DNA of 64,000 nt. Origin: Thermococcus argininiproducens. Lineage in GTDB: Archaea; Methanobacteriota_B; Thermococci; Thermococcales; Thermococcaceae. Below, piece after piece: positions 8,812 to 17,250 of the stretch. The notes under the pieces were generated by a model. That model did not search any database. It had not been told where the DNA came from and saw only the letters and a program-made list of their open reading frames with translations. Each line of letters starts with the position of its first letter. The stretch's first letter is position 1. The stretch spans positions 1,882,249 through 1,946,248 of the forward strand of contig NZ_CP080572.1 in the NCBI RefSeq assembly GCF_023746595.1, written 5' to 3'. Both the position numbers and the translations under genes were made by a program.

Positions 8812-8822
8812 ATCACCTCCTC
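8812..8822 (-). promoter_or_regulatory. Strong ribosome binding site without a gene
   Basis: On the minus strand the 8700-8880 gap contains AGGAGGTGATAAGG, a near-perfect Shine-Dalgarno site, but no usable start codon opens a frame behind it. The nhaC start is over 100 bases further on and has its own site. It may be the relic of a lost small gene. Confidence 0.35.
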
Positions 8823-8880
8823 TGAGTTCTCAAATTTGTAATTCACCTGAATATTTGGCCTAAACATCCATCCCAAAAGC

Positions 8881-10062
8881 TTATGATATGTCTTTAATAA
8901 CAATAGAAGTCTCCTTGATGTGTATCTCTCTTTTTTCTAGCTCTGACAATATTCTTTCGAAAAGAAGCTTATTCATGCCCAATTTTTCAGGAGGAATTAC
9001 ACCCCTTTCTTTTATTTCTCCCTTAGCCATCAAGTAAGCTACAATAGCCCCTGTGTATCCAGTTGTCCTTGCCATGGATGTGAGATTCTTGTTTTCGTCA
9101 TAATAGTCAATTAAATCAAACACGTACTGGAGTTCCTTTTCTCCCTTAAGTCCAGAGACTTCAACACGCATTACAGTAAGATCTTTTTCGTCTCCCAACA
9201 TAAGTTTTGGAGTTAGAAGCTTTGTTAAAAAGCTCCTAGGAGTAATTTTAACCCCTTCTATTTCAATAGGAGTGGTATCAAGAAGGCCACATTCTATCAA
9301 GGCCTTTATCTTTTGAGCATGTCCCGGATACCTAATCGTTTTTTCTTCTATTTCCAAAGCATCTTTAAATGTCAATGGAAGTGTTGAAATACCATCTGTG
9401 TAGAAACATTCCAGTTCACCGATCCCCGGAAATTCTATTGGTTCTACACCAGAAAGTGCTGGAACTCTCTCTAATTTTCTATTACGGATTACCCTAGCTG
9501 GTCTCATATATTCGTTCCACACGCTGTTAAGATGAAAGACCACTCTATATTCAAGTGGAGGGAGCGGTTTTTGAGGTAGCCCTCCCACTTTTATAGAGAT
9601 TTTGTGAATGACATCGAGATTTGCTGCTCCATACCCTACTAACATATTACTAAGGCCTGGAGCTACGCCACACCCAGGTATGATCGATATCCCGCGTTCT
9701 TTAGCAGACTCATGAAGTGGTATTTGGTCAGGTTCAAAAGCAAGATCGACTGCACTGATTCCAGCTTCAATATATGCTTTTAGTGCAAGGACACTAAACT
9801 CATGAGGAAGTGCGTTTATAGCCACGTCAAAATCCCCATCTTTCAAAAATCTGACAAACTCTTCTTTTTTAGTTACATCGATCATCTGAAGTTTTATTTT
9901 CTTTTCATCAAAAACCCCTAATTTTTTTAACCATGCCACCATATTTTCTAAATTTCTTTTAGAGACATCATTCACAATGATTTCCAAGACATCCTCTTGC
10001 TGGATTAAATCCTCTACTATTGCTTTGCCCATCATTCCAGCTCCGGCGACAAAAAATTTCAT
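8881..10062 (-). CDS. Lysine-6-dehydrogenase-like NAD(P) oxidoreductase (saccharopine dehydrogenase fold)
   Basis: 393 residues. The N terminus has a Rossmann motif, FVAGAGMMGKAI. Then come SIIPGCGVAPGLSNML and VGGLPQKPLPPLEY, and later KTIRYPGHAQKIKAL and ARTTGYTGAIVAYL. This pattern closely follows bacterial lysine 6-dehydrogenase, which deaminates the epsilon-amino group of lysine to allysine, cyclising to piperideine-6-carboxylate. Saccharopine or a related amino acid remains possible. GGGGGTGG lies upstream of the ATG. Its divergent neighbour is an Lrp regulator at 10227, which suggests amino-acid-controlled expression. Confidence 0.8.
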   Translation of the reverse strand: MKFFVAGAGMMGKAIVEDLIQQEDVLEIIVNDVSKRNLENMVAWLKKLGVFDEKKIKLQMIDVTKKEEFVRFLKDGDFDVAINALPHEFSVLALKAYIEAGISAVDLAFEPDQIPLHESAKERGISIIPGCGVAPGLSNMLVGYGAANLDVIHKISIKVGGLPQKPLPPLEYRVVFHLNSVWNEYMRPARVIRNRKLERVPALSGVEPIEFPGIGELECFYTDGISTLPLTFKDALEIEEKTIRYPGHAQKIKALIECGLLDTTPIEIEGVKITPRSFLTKLLTPKLMLGDEKDLTVMRVEVSGLKGEKELQYVFDLIDYYDENKNLTSMARTTGYTGAIVAYLMAKGEIKERGVIPPEKLGMNKLLFERILSELEKREIHIKETSIVIKDIS

Positions 10063-10177
10063 GTGAGGCCACCCCCAGTAAGTTCCTACTTAGATTAATA
10101 TTTTCTCATTTTCACGCATATTCCTACATACTTAAGCCATTTTTGATCATTTTTTAGAATAATATTCACCAAAAATT

Positions 10178-10193
10178 CGAAATTTTTAAATAA
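10178..10193 (+). promoter_or_regulatory. BRE/TATA promoter of the lrp gene
   Basis: CGAAATTTTTAAATAA is an archaeal purine-rich BRE followed by a TATA box. Expected transcription start is near 10215, giving a short leader that consists almost only of the GGAGGG site before the ATG at 10227. Confidence 0.6.
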
Positions 10194-10226
10194 TATTTTC
10201 AAGATAATTTCATGGAGGGAACTCCG

Positions 10227-10682
10227 ATGAAAGATATTAATGAAGATCCCTTCATACTGAAAATTTTGAAAGAATTATACAAGAATTCTAAAATTACATA
10301 CAAAGAAATAAGTGAGAAACTCGGGATAAGTCCAGTAGCATGTTACAACCGAGTGCAAGCTTTGCGCAATGCAGGAGTTATACGGAAATACACTATAGAT
10401 GTGGACCCCAAAAAGTTGGGATATCCAGTAAAGACATTAATAGAACTGAAGGTAGAGTATAGTGCTAGCTCAAAAATAGTTGAGAGATTACAGAATTACC
10501 CCCATATTTCAAAAATATATATCATCTCTGGAGAAAAAGATGCCATAATCGAAGCATATTTTCGAGATGTTGAGGAGATTACACCTTTCCTAAAGAAAAT
10601 TAGAGAGATCTGCCCAGAAATTAGAGAAACAGTTACACATTTAGTCCTCGGAGAAGGAATAAACTCTGAAGGTTGGTGGTAG
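10227..10682 (+). CDS. Lrp/AsnC-family transcription regulator
   Basis: 151 residues: HTH at about residues 20-55 (TYKEISEKLGISPVACYNRVQAL) and a RAM domain (HISKIYIISGEKDAIIEAYF). The ATG at 10227 follows GGAGGG with 7-base spacing; the upstream ATG at 10212 overlaps this site and is unlikely. It is divergent from the lysine-dehydrogenase-like gene and may control it in response to an amino acid. The C terminus ends in an unusual GWW. Confidence 0.9.
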   Translation: MKDINEDPFILKILKELYKNSKITYKEISEKLGISPVACYNRVQALRNAGVIRKYTIDVDPKKLGYPVKTLIELKVEYSASSKIVERLQNYPHISKIYIISGEKDAIIEAYFRDVEEITPFLKKIREICPEIRETVTHLVLGEGINSEGWW

Positions 10683-10716
10683 TGACACTAAAACATAAAA
10701 ATGAATGAAAGTAAGA

Positions 10717-11520
10717 TCACTCTCCAGTAGCACCTTTTAAAGCATCTTTGCACGTACATCTCCTAATCTTTGGAATATACTCAACGGCCCTCATGAGAAG
10801 AAGCTTAATCTCCTCACTTTTCTGCTGCATAAGTTCAACAACTTCTGAATGAGTAAGCTTAGTTTTGCTTATCCCTGCGGCGTAGTTAGTCACTATAGCA
10901 ACGCTAGCATAGCACATTTCTAGTTCTCTAGCTAAGATAGCTTCAGGTGACTGTGTCATCCCTACAACATCTGCACCCAATATTCTCAAGGCCCTAATTT
11001 CAGCCCTTGTTTCAAACCTTGGGCCTTCCATTGCAGCATAAGTTCCCCTTGGATGGTAGCTGAAGCCAAGCTCTCTTGCAGCCCTAATTAAAGAGTCCCT
11101 AAGCTCTGGACAGTAAGGGTCTGTGAAATCAACATGAGCCACAAATTTCCTTCCATGAGGTGCATCTTCGCCATCATAGAACGTGTACGTCCTATTCTTG
11201 GTAAAATCTATCAGCTGATCTAGTATTACAAAATCCCCAGGTTTCATAGCCTCATTTAATGAACCCACTGCCGAAGTTGATAGTATTCTCTCAACACCAA
11301 GCTTATGCAACCCCCATATGTTAGCCCGGTAGTTTATCTTGTGGGGAGGGACACTGTGTTTTTCTCCATGTCTTGCCAAAAATGCTACTTCCTCTCCTTT
11401 ATACGTCCCAATCTTGACTTTAATATCCCCATAAGGAGTCTTCACAATCTCTTCTCTCAAATTTTCAAGAAGTTTTGGGTCATATACTCCTGATCCACCG
11501 ATTATGGCTATTCTTACCAT
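10717..11520 (-). CDS. mtnP: S-methyl-5'-thioadenosine / purine nucleoside phosphorylase
   Basis: 267 residues, the usual length for hexameric PNP/MTAP enzymes. The phosphate and nucleoside site motifs are GGSGVYD, ARHGEKHSVPPHKINYRAN, AMEGPRFETRAEIR and GMTQSPEAILARE. A C-terminal CTC (Cys-x-Cys) resembles the CXC disulfide seen in hyperthermophilic archaeal phosphorylases. It splits 5'-methylthioadenosine into adenine and methylthioribose-1-phosphate, which MtnA (39792-40856) would isomerise. Other purine nucleosides may also be accepted. Confidence 0.92.
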   Translation of the reverse strand: MVRIAIIGGSGVYDPKLLENLREEIVKTPYGDIKVKIGTYKGEEVAFLARHGEKHSVPPHKINYRANIWGLHKLGVERILSTSAVGSLNEAMKPGDFVILDQLIDFTKNRTYTFYDGEDAPHGRKFVAHVDFTDPYCPELRDSLIRAARELGFSYHPRGTYAAMEGPRFETRAEIRALRILGADVVGMTQSPEAILARELEMCYASVAIVTNYAAGISKTKLTHSEVVELMQQKSEEIKLLLMRAVEYIPKIRRCTCKDALKGATGE

Positions 11521-11561
11521 CAGAACATCACCAAAGATAGTTAAAAGAAGAGAATTTAAAG

Positions 11562-12608
11562 CTAATGCTCTTCTTCCAAACTCTCTTCTGCTGCCAATTT
11601 GAATACCCTAACAAGTATCTCTCCCAGAAGCCGCGAGTTCCACCTGGGGTCTTTAACATTCATTACAACTTCTATAGCTCTGTCTAGGTCTTGCTGTTTA
11701 AGGTAGGCTATTGCTACCTCTCCAAAGGCTAAAGACCGTAGATAGTCATCTTTTATCTCTTTCGCATATTTTAAGGCCTTTTCCATCTCCCCGACTCTAT
11801 TCAAGAAAGCCACAGTCTTCACTTTAATGGCCTCATCGGCCACTTTCCCTGCAATCTCCTCTACTAGGTCTATGTATTCCCTTCTTGGAGAATCAATTAA
11901 AATACTCAACAAATTCTTGGAGACTTCTTTTAGCTCATCCCCTCCCAATGAGTTGAGAAACTTAGATAGATACTCAGGGTACTTCATAAGCTCTCCAGCA
12001 ATCTCTATGAGTAGCTTTGCCCTGTCCTCTTCGATAGTATTGAAAATTTCCAATGCATTTTCAATTTCACCCTTATCAATATGGAACTTTAAGATCTCCG
12101 CTTTTGCTTTAGAGCTCCAAGGCTCTTCAAGAAGCTCCTTTGAAACCTGAATAGCATTTTTCAGGTCTCCCTCGGAGAGATATTTCTTGAGGATTGTGAA
12201 AAGCATCTCATTCCTTATTTTACTGTCCTCAATCAGCAGTGCATATGGGAGTGCATATTCGGTGATCCCAAGTTTTAACATCGACCTTATCATTTTCTCC
12301 AATGCTTTGTCCCTGTCTTGGAAAGGCAAGCTATCAACAAGTTCCACAACGTGTCTAAAAACCCTAATCGCCGAATTCTTGTTTGTCTCGCCTATGTATA
12401 TTCCAATGTTTATAAGAAGATCAGCCAGCTCACGCATGTCTTCAACAAGCTCTGCAGCTTCAAAAGATTTTCTAAATGCCGTTACATACCTAGGATCTTC
12501 TATCCTAAAAAGTTCCAAGCCAATACGTGCATAAGTAATTGCCCTAACTTTTGGATCTGCAATTATCTCGACTAGATCAAAAATGGTGTTGATAATATCC
12601 TCTTCCAT
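11562..12608 (-). CDS. Helical-repeat (TPR-like) protein of unknown function
   Basis: 348 residues, nearly all alpha-helical and rich in Glu, Lys, Leu and Ile. Repeating helix pairs are evident (for example KALEKMIRSMLKLGITEYAL, KYLSEGDLKNAIQVSKELL, RVGEMEKALKYAKEI, YLKQQDLDRAIEVVMNV), as in TPR or similar solenoids. There is no signal peptide and no catalytic motif, so it probably acts as a cytoplasmic protein-binding scaffold. It follows mtnP on the same strand but with a separate start region. No function is proposed. Confidence 0.8.
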   Translation of the reverse strand: MEEDIINTIFDLVEIIADPKVRAITYARIGLELFRIEDPRYVTAFRKSFEAAELVEDMRELADLLINIGIYIGETNKNSAIRVFRHVVELVDSLPFQDRDKALEKMIRSMLKLGITEYALPYALLIEDSKIRNEMLFTILKKYLSEGDLKNAIQVSKELLEEPWSSKAKAEILKFHIDKGEIENALEIFNTIEEDRAKLLIEIAGELMKYPEYLSKFLNSLGGDELKEVSKNLLSILIDSPRREYIDLVEEIAGKVADEAIKVKTVAFLNRVGEMEKALKYAKEIKDDYLRSLAFGEVAIAYLKQQDLDRAIEVVMNVKDPRWNSRLLGEILVRVFKLAAEESLEEEH

Positions 12609-12709
12609 GTCTCATCATCAAGAAAAATTGGACAAAGGAATATTTAACGCTTTTCACAATTTTATGTATATAAAATAAGTGTCGCAAAAAAATACGTCAA
12701 AAAACGAAA

Positions 12710-12919
12710 TTAGCTAAGGTCATCATACACTACACTGACAACTTCTCCATCATCTAATGACACAAAACTAACTTTTATTTTTTTGCCCGTCTTGGGGTCA
12801 ACTACAACGAAATCCGGTTGCTTAAGGTACTCACTAGAAGGAACACGCCAGACATCGTCATAATGAAGTTTTAATTCCTTCATAAACTTTTTCAAATCCT
12901 TTTTAATCATAGTTGGCAT
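12710..12919 (-). CDS. Small conserved-type hypothetical protein
   Basis: 69 residues from the ATG at 12919, which follows GGTGAT with normal spacing; the longer frame from 12949 would bury that site. The protein has a basic N-terminal helix (MIKKDLKKFMKEL) and a beta-rich C-terminal half (DFVVVDPKTGKKIKVSF, VVSVVYDD). I do not recognise the family. It stands alone between the TPR-like gene and the DUF89 gene. Confidence 0.65.
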   Translation of the reverse strand: MPTMIKKDLKKFMKELKLHYDDVWRVPSSEYLKQPDFVVVDPKTGKKIKVSFVSLDDGEVVSVVYDDLS

Positions 12920-13001
12920 AGGTATCACCATTATATTATACAACTCCACGGTATAAAAGGCTTTCTAATCGATGCTTGTCAATATTAATATCGTCAAATG
13001 T

Positions 13002-13847
13002 CTATATACATAGGATGGCCCCCTGTGGAACCCCTAACTCTCTTGCAATCGGCCTACACTTTGCCTTCAACAGATGAAATATTCTATTATCGCCGAGCTC
13101 GTTTAATGTCTCAAAGTTCGCCTGGCCTTTTGCTATAATTATGTCGGCACTTTCAAAGATCTCTTTAAATTTCCCAGAAATTCTGTCAAACGGAACCCCT
13201 ACAATTCCAAAACCTGTGGACACTATTTCTCCAACTTCCTGAAGGCCTGCATTTCTTAGGTCTTCTACAGTGGCATCGTTAATAGCAGGTTGCTCTTTTC
13301 CAGCAATATATACCTTAATATCAGGAAATTCTTCACGTATTTTTTTCAAAAAGAGCTTGTCGAAATATATCTCTCCACAATTATCGGTGAGGTAAAGAAG
13401 TGTCTTTGCATTCTTAAGTCTGTCAAAAAGCTCCTTTGAATTGTCAATATATAGGTCTTCATTAATTAGCTGGATAATGTCCCCTTCTATCTTTTCTAGA
13501 GAATATCCTACTGCAAAATCAATGATGTTTCCAACTATTGAAAGCTTAAGGGCAGTCTTAAGATCAACGTCTAAATTTTTTTCAATACTACCTAAAACTT
13601 TTTTCGCAAGCTCATTTGAGCGCTCTTTATATTCCTTAAATGGGTCTTCAACCCCAAGAAACTTATAGAGCTCAGAAAATATTTCACTAGCAACTATTCC
13701 TGAGATTGAATCTTCCTTAAGTTTACTCATGAGTTTTGCTGCGAAAACTGCTGCTTTTTTCCTTTTTTCCAAGTCGTCTGTTGACATTTCAATAATTCTC
13801 TGGCACTGATCAGCAATACACATGAAACATTCATAATGAATTCTCAT
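13002..13847 (-). CDS. DUF89 / ARMT1-like metal-dependent phosphatase
   Basis: 281 residues. The N terminus has the archaeal DUF89 CFMCIADQCQRIIE motif (two Cys and Gln). The metal site is formed by NIIDF, YLTDNCGEIYFDK and the later KGQANFETL. Family members are damage-control phosphatases acting on sugar phosphates or phosphometabolites; the subfamily with N-terminal cysteines is archaeal. AGGTGA precedes the ATG. It is divergent from the MFS transporter; they share about 60 bases of promoter region, which suggests joint control. Confidence 0.88.
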   Translation of the reverse strand: MRIHYECFMCIADQCQRIIEMSTDDLEKRKKAAVFAAKLMSKLKEDSISGIVASEIFSELYKFLGVEDPFKEYKERSNELAKKVLGSIEKNLDVDLKTALKLSIVGNIIDFAVGYSLEKIEGDIIQLINEDLYIDNSKELFDRLKNAKTLLYLTDNCGEIYFDKLFLKKIREEFPDIKVYIAGKEQPAINDATVEDLRNAGLQEVGEIVSTGFGIVGVPFDRISGKFKEIFESADIIIAKGQANFETLNELGDNRIFHLLKAKCRPIARELGVPQGAILCI

Positions 13848-13876
13848 GCTCTCACCTACTTCAAAATTTAAAATAA

Positions 13877-13909
13877 ATTTAAAAAGTGTTTACCGAACAG
13901 ATGTTCGGT
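13877..13909 (+). promoter_or_regulatory. Promoter with a perfect palindromic operator at the MFS start
   Basis: A TATA box (ATTTAAAAAG, 13877-13886) lies about 27 bases before the GTG at 13908. Between and over the start is the perfect inverted repeat ACCGAACA (13892-13899), GA, TGTTCGGT (13902-13909). Its place between TATA and start, its symmetry and its higher GC in an AT-rich region point to a repressor operator. The transcript is probably leaderless or nearly so. Confidence 0.6.
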
Positions 13910-15200
13910 GAGTGAAGTGGAGGCCATAGATAAAGCAAAATTCGGAAGGTTCCATTATTTACTTTTAGGCATACTCGGGACCGTATGGGCTTTTATAGCG
14001 ATAAACACGCTCTCAGTGAGTTTTGTGATCCCTCTTATAAGTAAAGAACCTGCCTTCCAAGCGAGTCTAAGCAAGCTTGGTGCAATGGGTTCTGCGGCAC
14101 TCTGGGGAATGTTAGTTGGGGCATGGTCATTTGGAACACTATCAGACTATCTCGGAAGAAAGAAAGCCTTGGGACTTGCAATTAGCCTTTTTGGCCTTGG
14201 TAGTATTGCAAGCAGCTTTGCAGGTACATTGGACCAGCTTATTGGTCTCAGGTTTATCGTAGGTTTGGGCCTTGGAGGGGCCCTTCCCGTAGCGAGCTCG
14301 TACTTTGCAGAATTCATGCCTACAAAAATCAGAGGAGCAATGATTTCAGTTCTCGAAAGCTTTTGGGCAATCGGTACAATAATAATAGGAATAGTTGCAA
14401 TAATCTTAAAGGCCAGCTGGAGAAGCATACTCCTCTTTGGGGGCTCAGTCTTGGCACTATTACCCTTAGTACTGTGGCTTCCAGAATCCCCAAGGTTCTT
14501 GGCTTTGAAGGGGAAAACCAGAGATGCTGAAAAAATACTAGAAAGAATATTTGGAGTTAAAGCAAAATTGGAGCAACCACAGAAAATAAGAACAAAAGTT
14601 ACTGTTCTAGAGCTCTGGCAGAGATATGGAAAAATCACATTAATGTTATCAATTGCATGGTTTAGCATTGCTTTTGCCTATTACGGATTTTTTGTATGGC
14701 TTCCAAAGTTCTTAGCGGCTACTCTTAAAATAACAGTGTTTAAAAGCTTCCAATACTTTATAATAACTGCTATAGCCCAACTTCCTGGTTATTGGAGCGC
14801 CGCTTATCTATTAGAAAAAATTGGAAGAAGAAAAACCCTTTCAGGATATCTACTTCTCTCAGGGCTCGCGGGAGTAATGTTTTACAACTATGCAAGTTCT
14901 GGAAATGTATCAATGATCCTCACTAGTGCCGTGCTCTTCAGTTTCTTCAACCTAGGAGCATGGGGAGCCATATATGCATACACTCCCGAGCTTTATCCCA
15001 CAGAAGTTAGGGGAAGCGGAGCTGGTTGGGCCGGTGCAATGGCCAGAATTGGTGGTGGATTAGCTCCAATACTAGCAGGAAGAATCATGGAAACATCCAC
15101 AGTTGGAGTAGCGGTGCTGGCAATAGCAATTGTATCAATAATAGGCGCTTTTGACGTCTTTATCCTTGGAGAAGAAACAAAAGGAATAAAATTAGCATAA
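13908..15200 (+). CDS. MFS transporter (sugar-porter / SV2-like)
   Basis: 430 residues with 12 predicted membrane helices. MFS signatures are present: GTLSDYLGRKKAL in the loop after TM2, RFIVGLGLGGALPVASSYFAEFMPTKIRG, PESPRFLALKGKTRDA before the central loop, and ELYPTEVRGSGAGWAGAMARIGG in the second half. Such proteins move sugars, organic acids or aromatic acids with H+. The GTG at 13908 has no ordinary ribosome binding site but has a promoter at the right distance for a leaderless message. A second GTG at 13917 is possible. Substrate unknown. Confidence 0.88.
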   Translation: MSEVEAIDKAKFGRFHYLLLGILGTVWAFIAINTLSVSFVIPLISKEPAFQASLSKLGAMGSAALWGMLVGAWSFGTLSDYLGRKKALGLAISLFGLGSIASSFAGTLDQLIGLRFIVGLGLGGALPVASSYFAEFMPTKIRGAMISVLESFWAIGTIIIGIVAIILKASWRSILLFGGSVLALLPLVLWLPESPRFLALKGKTRDAEKILERIFGVKAKLEQPQKIRTKVTVLELWQRYGKITLMLSIAWFSIAFAYYGFFVWLPKFLAATLKITVFKSFQYFIITAIAQLPGYWSAAYLLEKIGRRKTLSGYLLLSGLAGVMFYNYASSGNVSMILTSAVLFSFFNLGAWGAIYAYTPELYPTEVRGSGAGWAGAMARIGGGLAPILAGRIMETSTVGVAVLAIAIVSIIGAFDVFILGEETKGIKLA

Positions 15201-15340
15201 AAGATTAATACATGAGAGTTCCTCAATTAAGGGGCTTCTTTTTCTTTTTTCCAACTCCCTCACAAACAGATACTCATAAACTCTCAAAACCTACTCCACT
15301 TTCTACCTCATCCAAGCCCATTTTAATCTTCAACCATCCA

Positions 15341-15622
15341 TGTGCGGACTTATCTTTCGAAAACCTTGGCCTTGGGCGGGGATACAAACACCCAAAGGTA
15401 GACACCGAAAAAGTTAAATATCAACCGTTAGACAATATTCAGGCTACTACAAGACCATGAGGGCTTGGACAAGCTTTAGCCCGATCACATATTACAAAAG
15501 TAGCCGGCGATTCCTCCGTTGGGAGGATAGCCGGTAGTGGCCGCGTGACCCGGCCAGTGAGAGTGAGGGTAATCCCAGTGAACTCTCACAAAACCTCCTC
15601 CTTCAGAACGAGGTAGGTCACA
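15341..15622 (+). pseudogene. Decayed 3' end of an IS200/IS605-type tnpB with omega-RNA-like tail
   Basis: A broken frame can be read as TnpB C-terminal sequence: GDTNT, VDTEKVKY, DNIQATTRP, stop, GLGQALARSHITKVAGDS, then IAGSGRV-RPVRVR. The same peptide occurs in relics at 26907-27150 and 19946-20029. The RNA-level structure is kept: a hairpin GTGAGAGT (15557-15564) / ACTCTCAC (15582-15589) and a terminal hairpin around 15593-15618 ending in GGTCAC. This is the arrangement of IS605 right ends, where the 3' end of tnpB yields an omega-RNA. The nuclease itself is gone. Between 15201 and 15340 I see only low-complexity, T-rich decayed sequence. Confidence 0.65.
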
Positions 15623-15655
15623 AACCTACAAACGCCTTTATGTATGGTGGAAAAA

Positions 15656-17002
15656 ATGGTGCTAGATAAACTGGGACAGTCATTAAATAATGCCCTAAGA
15701 AAGCTTGCACGTGCAAGCACGGTTGATGAAGCCCTTGTGAGAGATGTTGTTAGAGATATTCAGAGAGCTTTAATCACGAGTGATGTTAATGTTCGTCTTG
15801 TTCTTGAGTTAACCAAAAAAATAGAAAAAAGGGCCCTAGAAGAGAAACCTCCTGCTGGGGTCTCCAAAAAAGAACATATAATAAAGATAGTGTATGAAGA
15901 ACTTACAAACTTTCTAGGAAAAGAGGCTAAGCCAATTGAAATCAAAGCAAAGCCCACTATACTTTTAACAGTGGGTATCCAAGGTTCTGGAAAAACTACG
16001 AGCGTTGCAAAACTGGCCCGCTATTTTCAAAAACATGGTTACAAAGTTGGAGTTGTGTGTTCAGACACATGGCGTCCTGGTGCGTATCACCAGCTTAAAC
16101 AGCTTGTAGAACCTCATGGTATCGAAGTCTTTGGAAATCCAGAGGAAAAAGATGCAATAAAACTCGCAAAAGAGGGTGTTGAGTATTTCAGGAAGAAAGG
16201 AGCAGACGTGATAATAGTTGACTCCGCTGGAAGACACAAAGAAGAGAAAGGTCTAATTGAAGAAATGAGACAGATAAGCAATACAATAAATCCACATGAA
16301 GTCATCCTGGTAATAGATGGTACCATCGGACAACAGGCATATAACCAGGCTTTAGCCTTCAAAGAGGCAACCCCCATTGGGTCAATTATTGTTACCAAAC
16401 TTGATGGTTCTGCAAAAGGAGGAGGAGCTTTATCCGCAGTAGTCGCTACTGGCGCTCCAATAAAATTCATTGGTGTAGGAGAGAAAATAGATGATCTTGA
16501 ATCATTTGACCCGAAAAGATTTGTATCGAGGCTCCTCGGGCTTGGAGATATCCAAGGGTTGCTAGAAAAGTTCGAAGAACTGAGCAAGGAAGTAGAATTC
16601 AAAGAGGAGGATGTGGAAAAGTTCCTTAGAGGAAAATTCAACCTCAAGGATATGTACGCCCAACTCGAAGCCATGAGTAAAATGGGGCCCCTTCAGCAAA
16701 TATTGAAGATGATCCCTGGAATGGGGTATTCCATCCCTGATGAAATGATAAAAGTCAGTGAAGCTAGGTTAAAGAAGTTCAAAGTTATTATGGACTCAAT
16801 GACTGAGGAAGAACTTGAAAATCCCGAAATAATAAACTATTCACGGATAAAGAGAATAGCCCGTGGCTCAGGTACAACACCAAAAGACGTAAGAGAGCTA
16901 CTCAACCAATACAATCAAATGAAAAAATTCTTTAAGGGTATGGATAAAAGAAAATTGGCCAAGATGGCCAGGAAGTTTAATGTTGGAGGGTTTGGTCTAT
17001 GA
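15656..17002 (+). CDS. ffh: Signal recognition particle GTPase Srp54
   Basis: 448 residues. N domain up to about 95; G domain with the P-loop [41 protein letters not shown] and [12 protein letters not shown]; then a methionine-rich M domain ([36 protein letters not shown]) that binds 7S RNA and signal peptides. With 7S RNA and SRP19 it brings ribosomes making membrane proteins to the membrane. ATG at 15656 follows GGTGG; an ATG at 15644 is less likely. The gene begins only about 30 bases after an IS605-type right end, so its promoter probably lies inside or upstream of that relic. Confidence 0.97.
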   Translation: MVLDKLGQSLNNALRKLARASTVDEALVRDVVRDIQRALITSDVNVRLVLELTKKIEKRALEEKPPAGVSKKEHIIKIVYEELTNFLGKEAKPIEIKAKPTILLTVGIQGSGKTTSVAKLARYFQKHGYKVGVVCSDTWRPGAYHQLKQLVEPHGIEVFGNPEEKDAIKLAKEGVEYFRKKGADVIIVDSAGRHKEEKGLIEEMRQISNTINPHEVILVIDGTIGQQAYNQALAFKEATPIGSIIVTKLDGSAKGGGALSAVVATGAPIKFIGVGEKIDDLESFDPKRFVSRLLGLGDIQGLLEKFEELSKEVEFKEEDVEKFLRGKFNLKDMYAQLEAMSKMGPLQQILKMIPGMGYSIPDEMIKVSEARLKKFKVIMDSMTEEELENPEIINYSRIKRIARGSGTTPKDVRELLNQYNQMKKFFKGMDKRKLAKMARKFNVGGFGL

Positions 17003-17238
17003 TAGAGGCCTTTGTGTTGATTATTGTTAAGCCCGGAAATGAAGATCTGGTATATGACAAACTGAATGGAGTATCCCAAGTTAAGGAGATATACAAGGTT
17101 TATGGAGAATATGATATTATACTCCGCGTTGAAGTGGACAATATCAAGGCCCTCGATGAATTTCATGACACAGTTTTGAGGAAAATAAGGGAGATAGAGA
17201 TGACTGAGACGTTAATAGCAAGCTCCTATGGGAGCTGA
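16999..17238 (+). CDS. Stand-alone Lrp-type RAM domain protein
   Basis: 79 residues forming just the Lrp effector domain: [38 protein letters not shown] and a last strand [10 protein letters not shown]. There is no DNA-binding part. The ATG overlaps the ffh stop by four bases, so it is translated with ffh; GGAGG lies upstream inside ffh. Small Lrp-type proteins can bind amino acids as decamers. Linkage to ffh is common in this order as far as I recall, without a known reason. Confidence 0.85.
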   Translation: MIEAFVLIIVKPGNEDLVYDKLNGVSQVKEIYKVYGEYDIILRVEVDNIKALDEFHDTVLRKIREIEMTETLIASSYGS

Positions 17239-17250
17239 GGTGATAAAAAG

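Noticed and set aside
15212..15460. An 82-codon plus-strand frame between the MFS gene and ffh
   Set aside because: Low-complexity start (run of Phe), no ribosome binding site, and its end coincides with the decayed tnpB frame, so it is a by-product of the relic.
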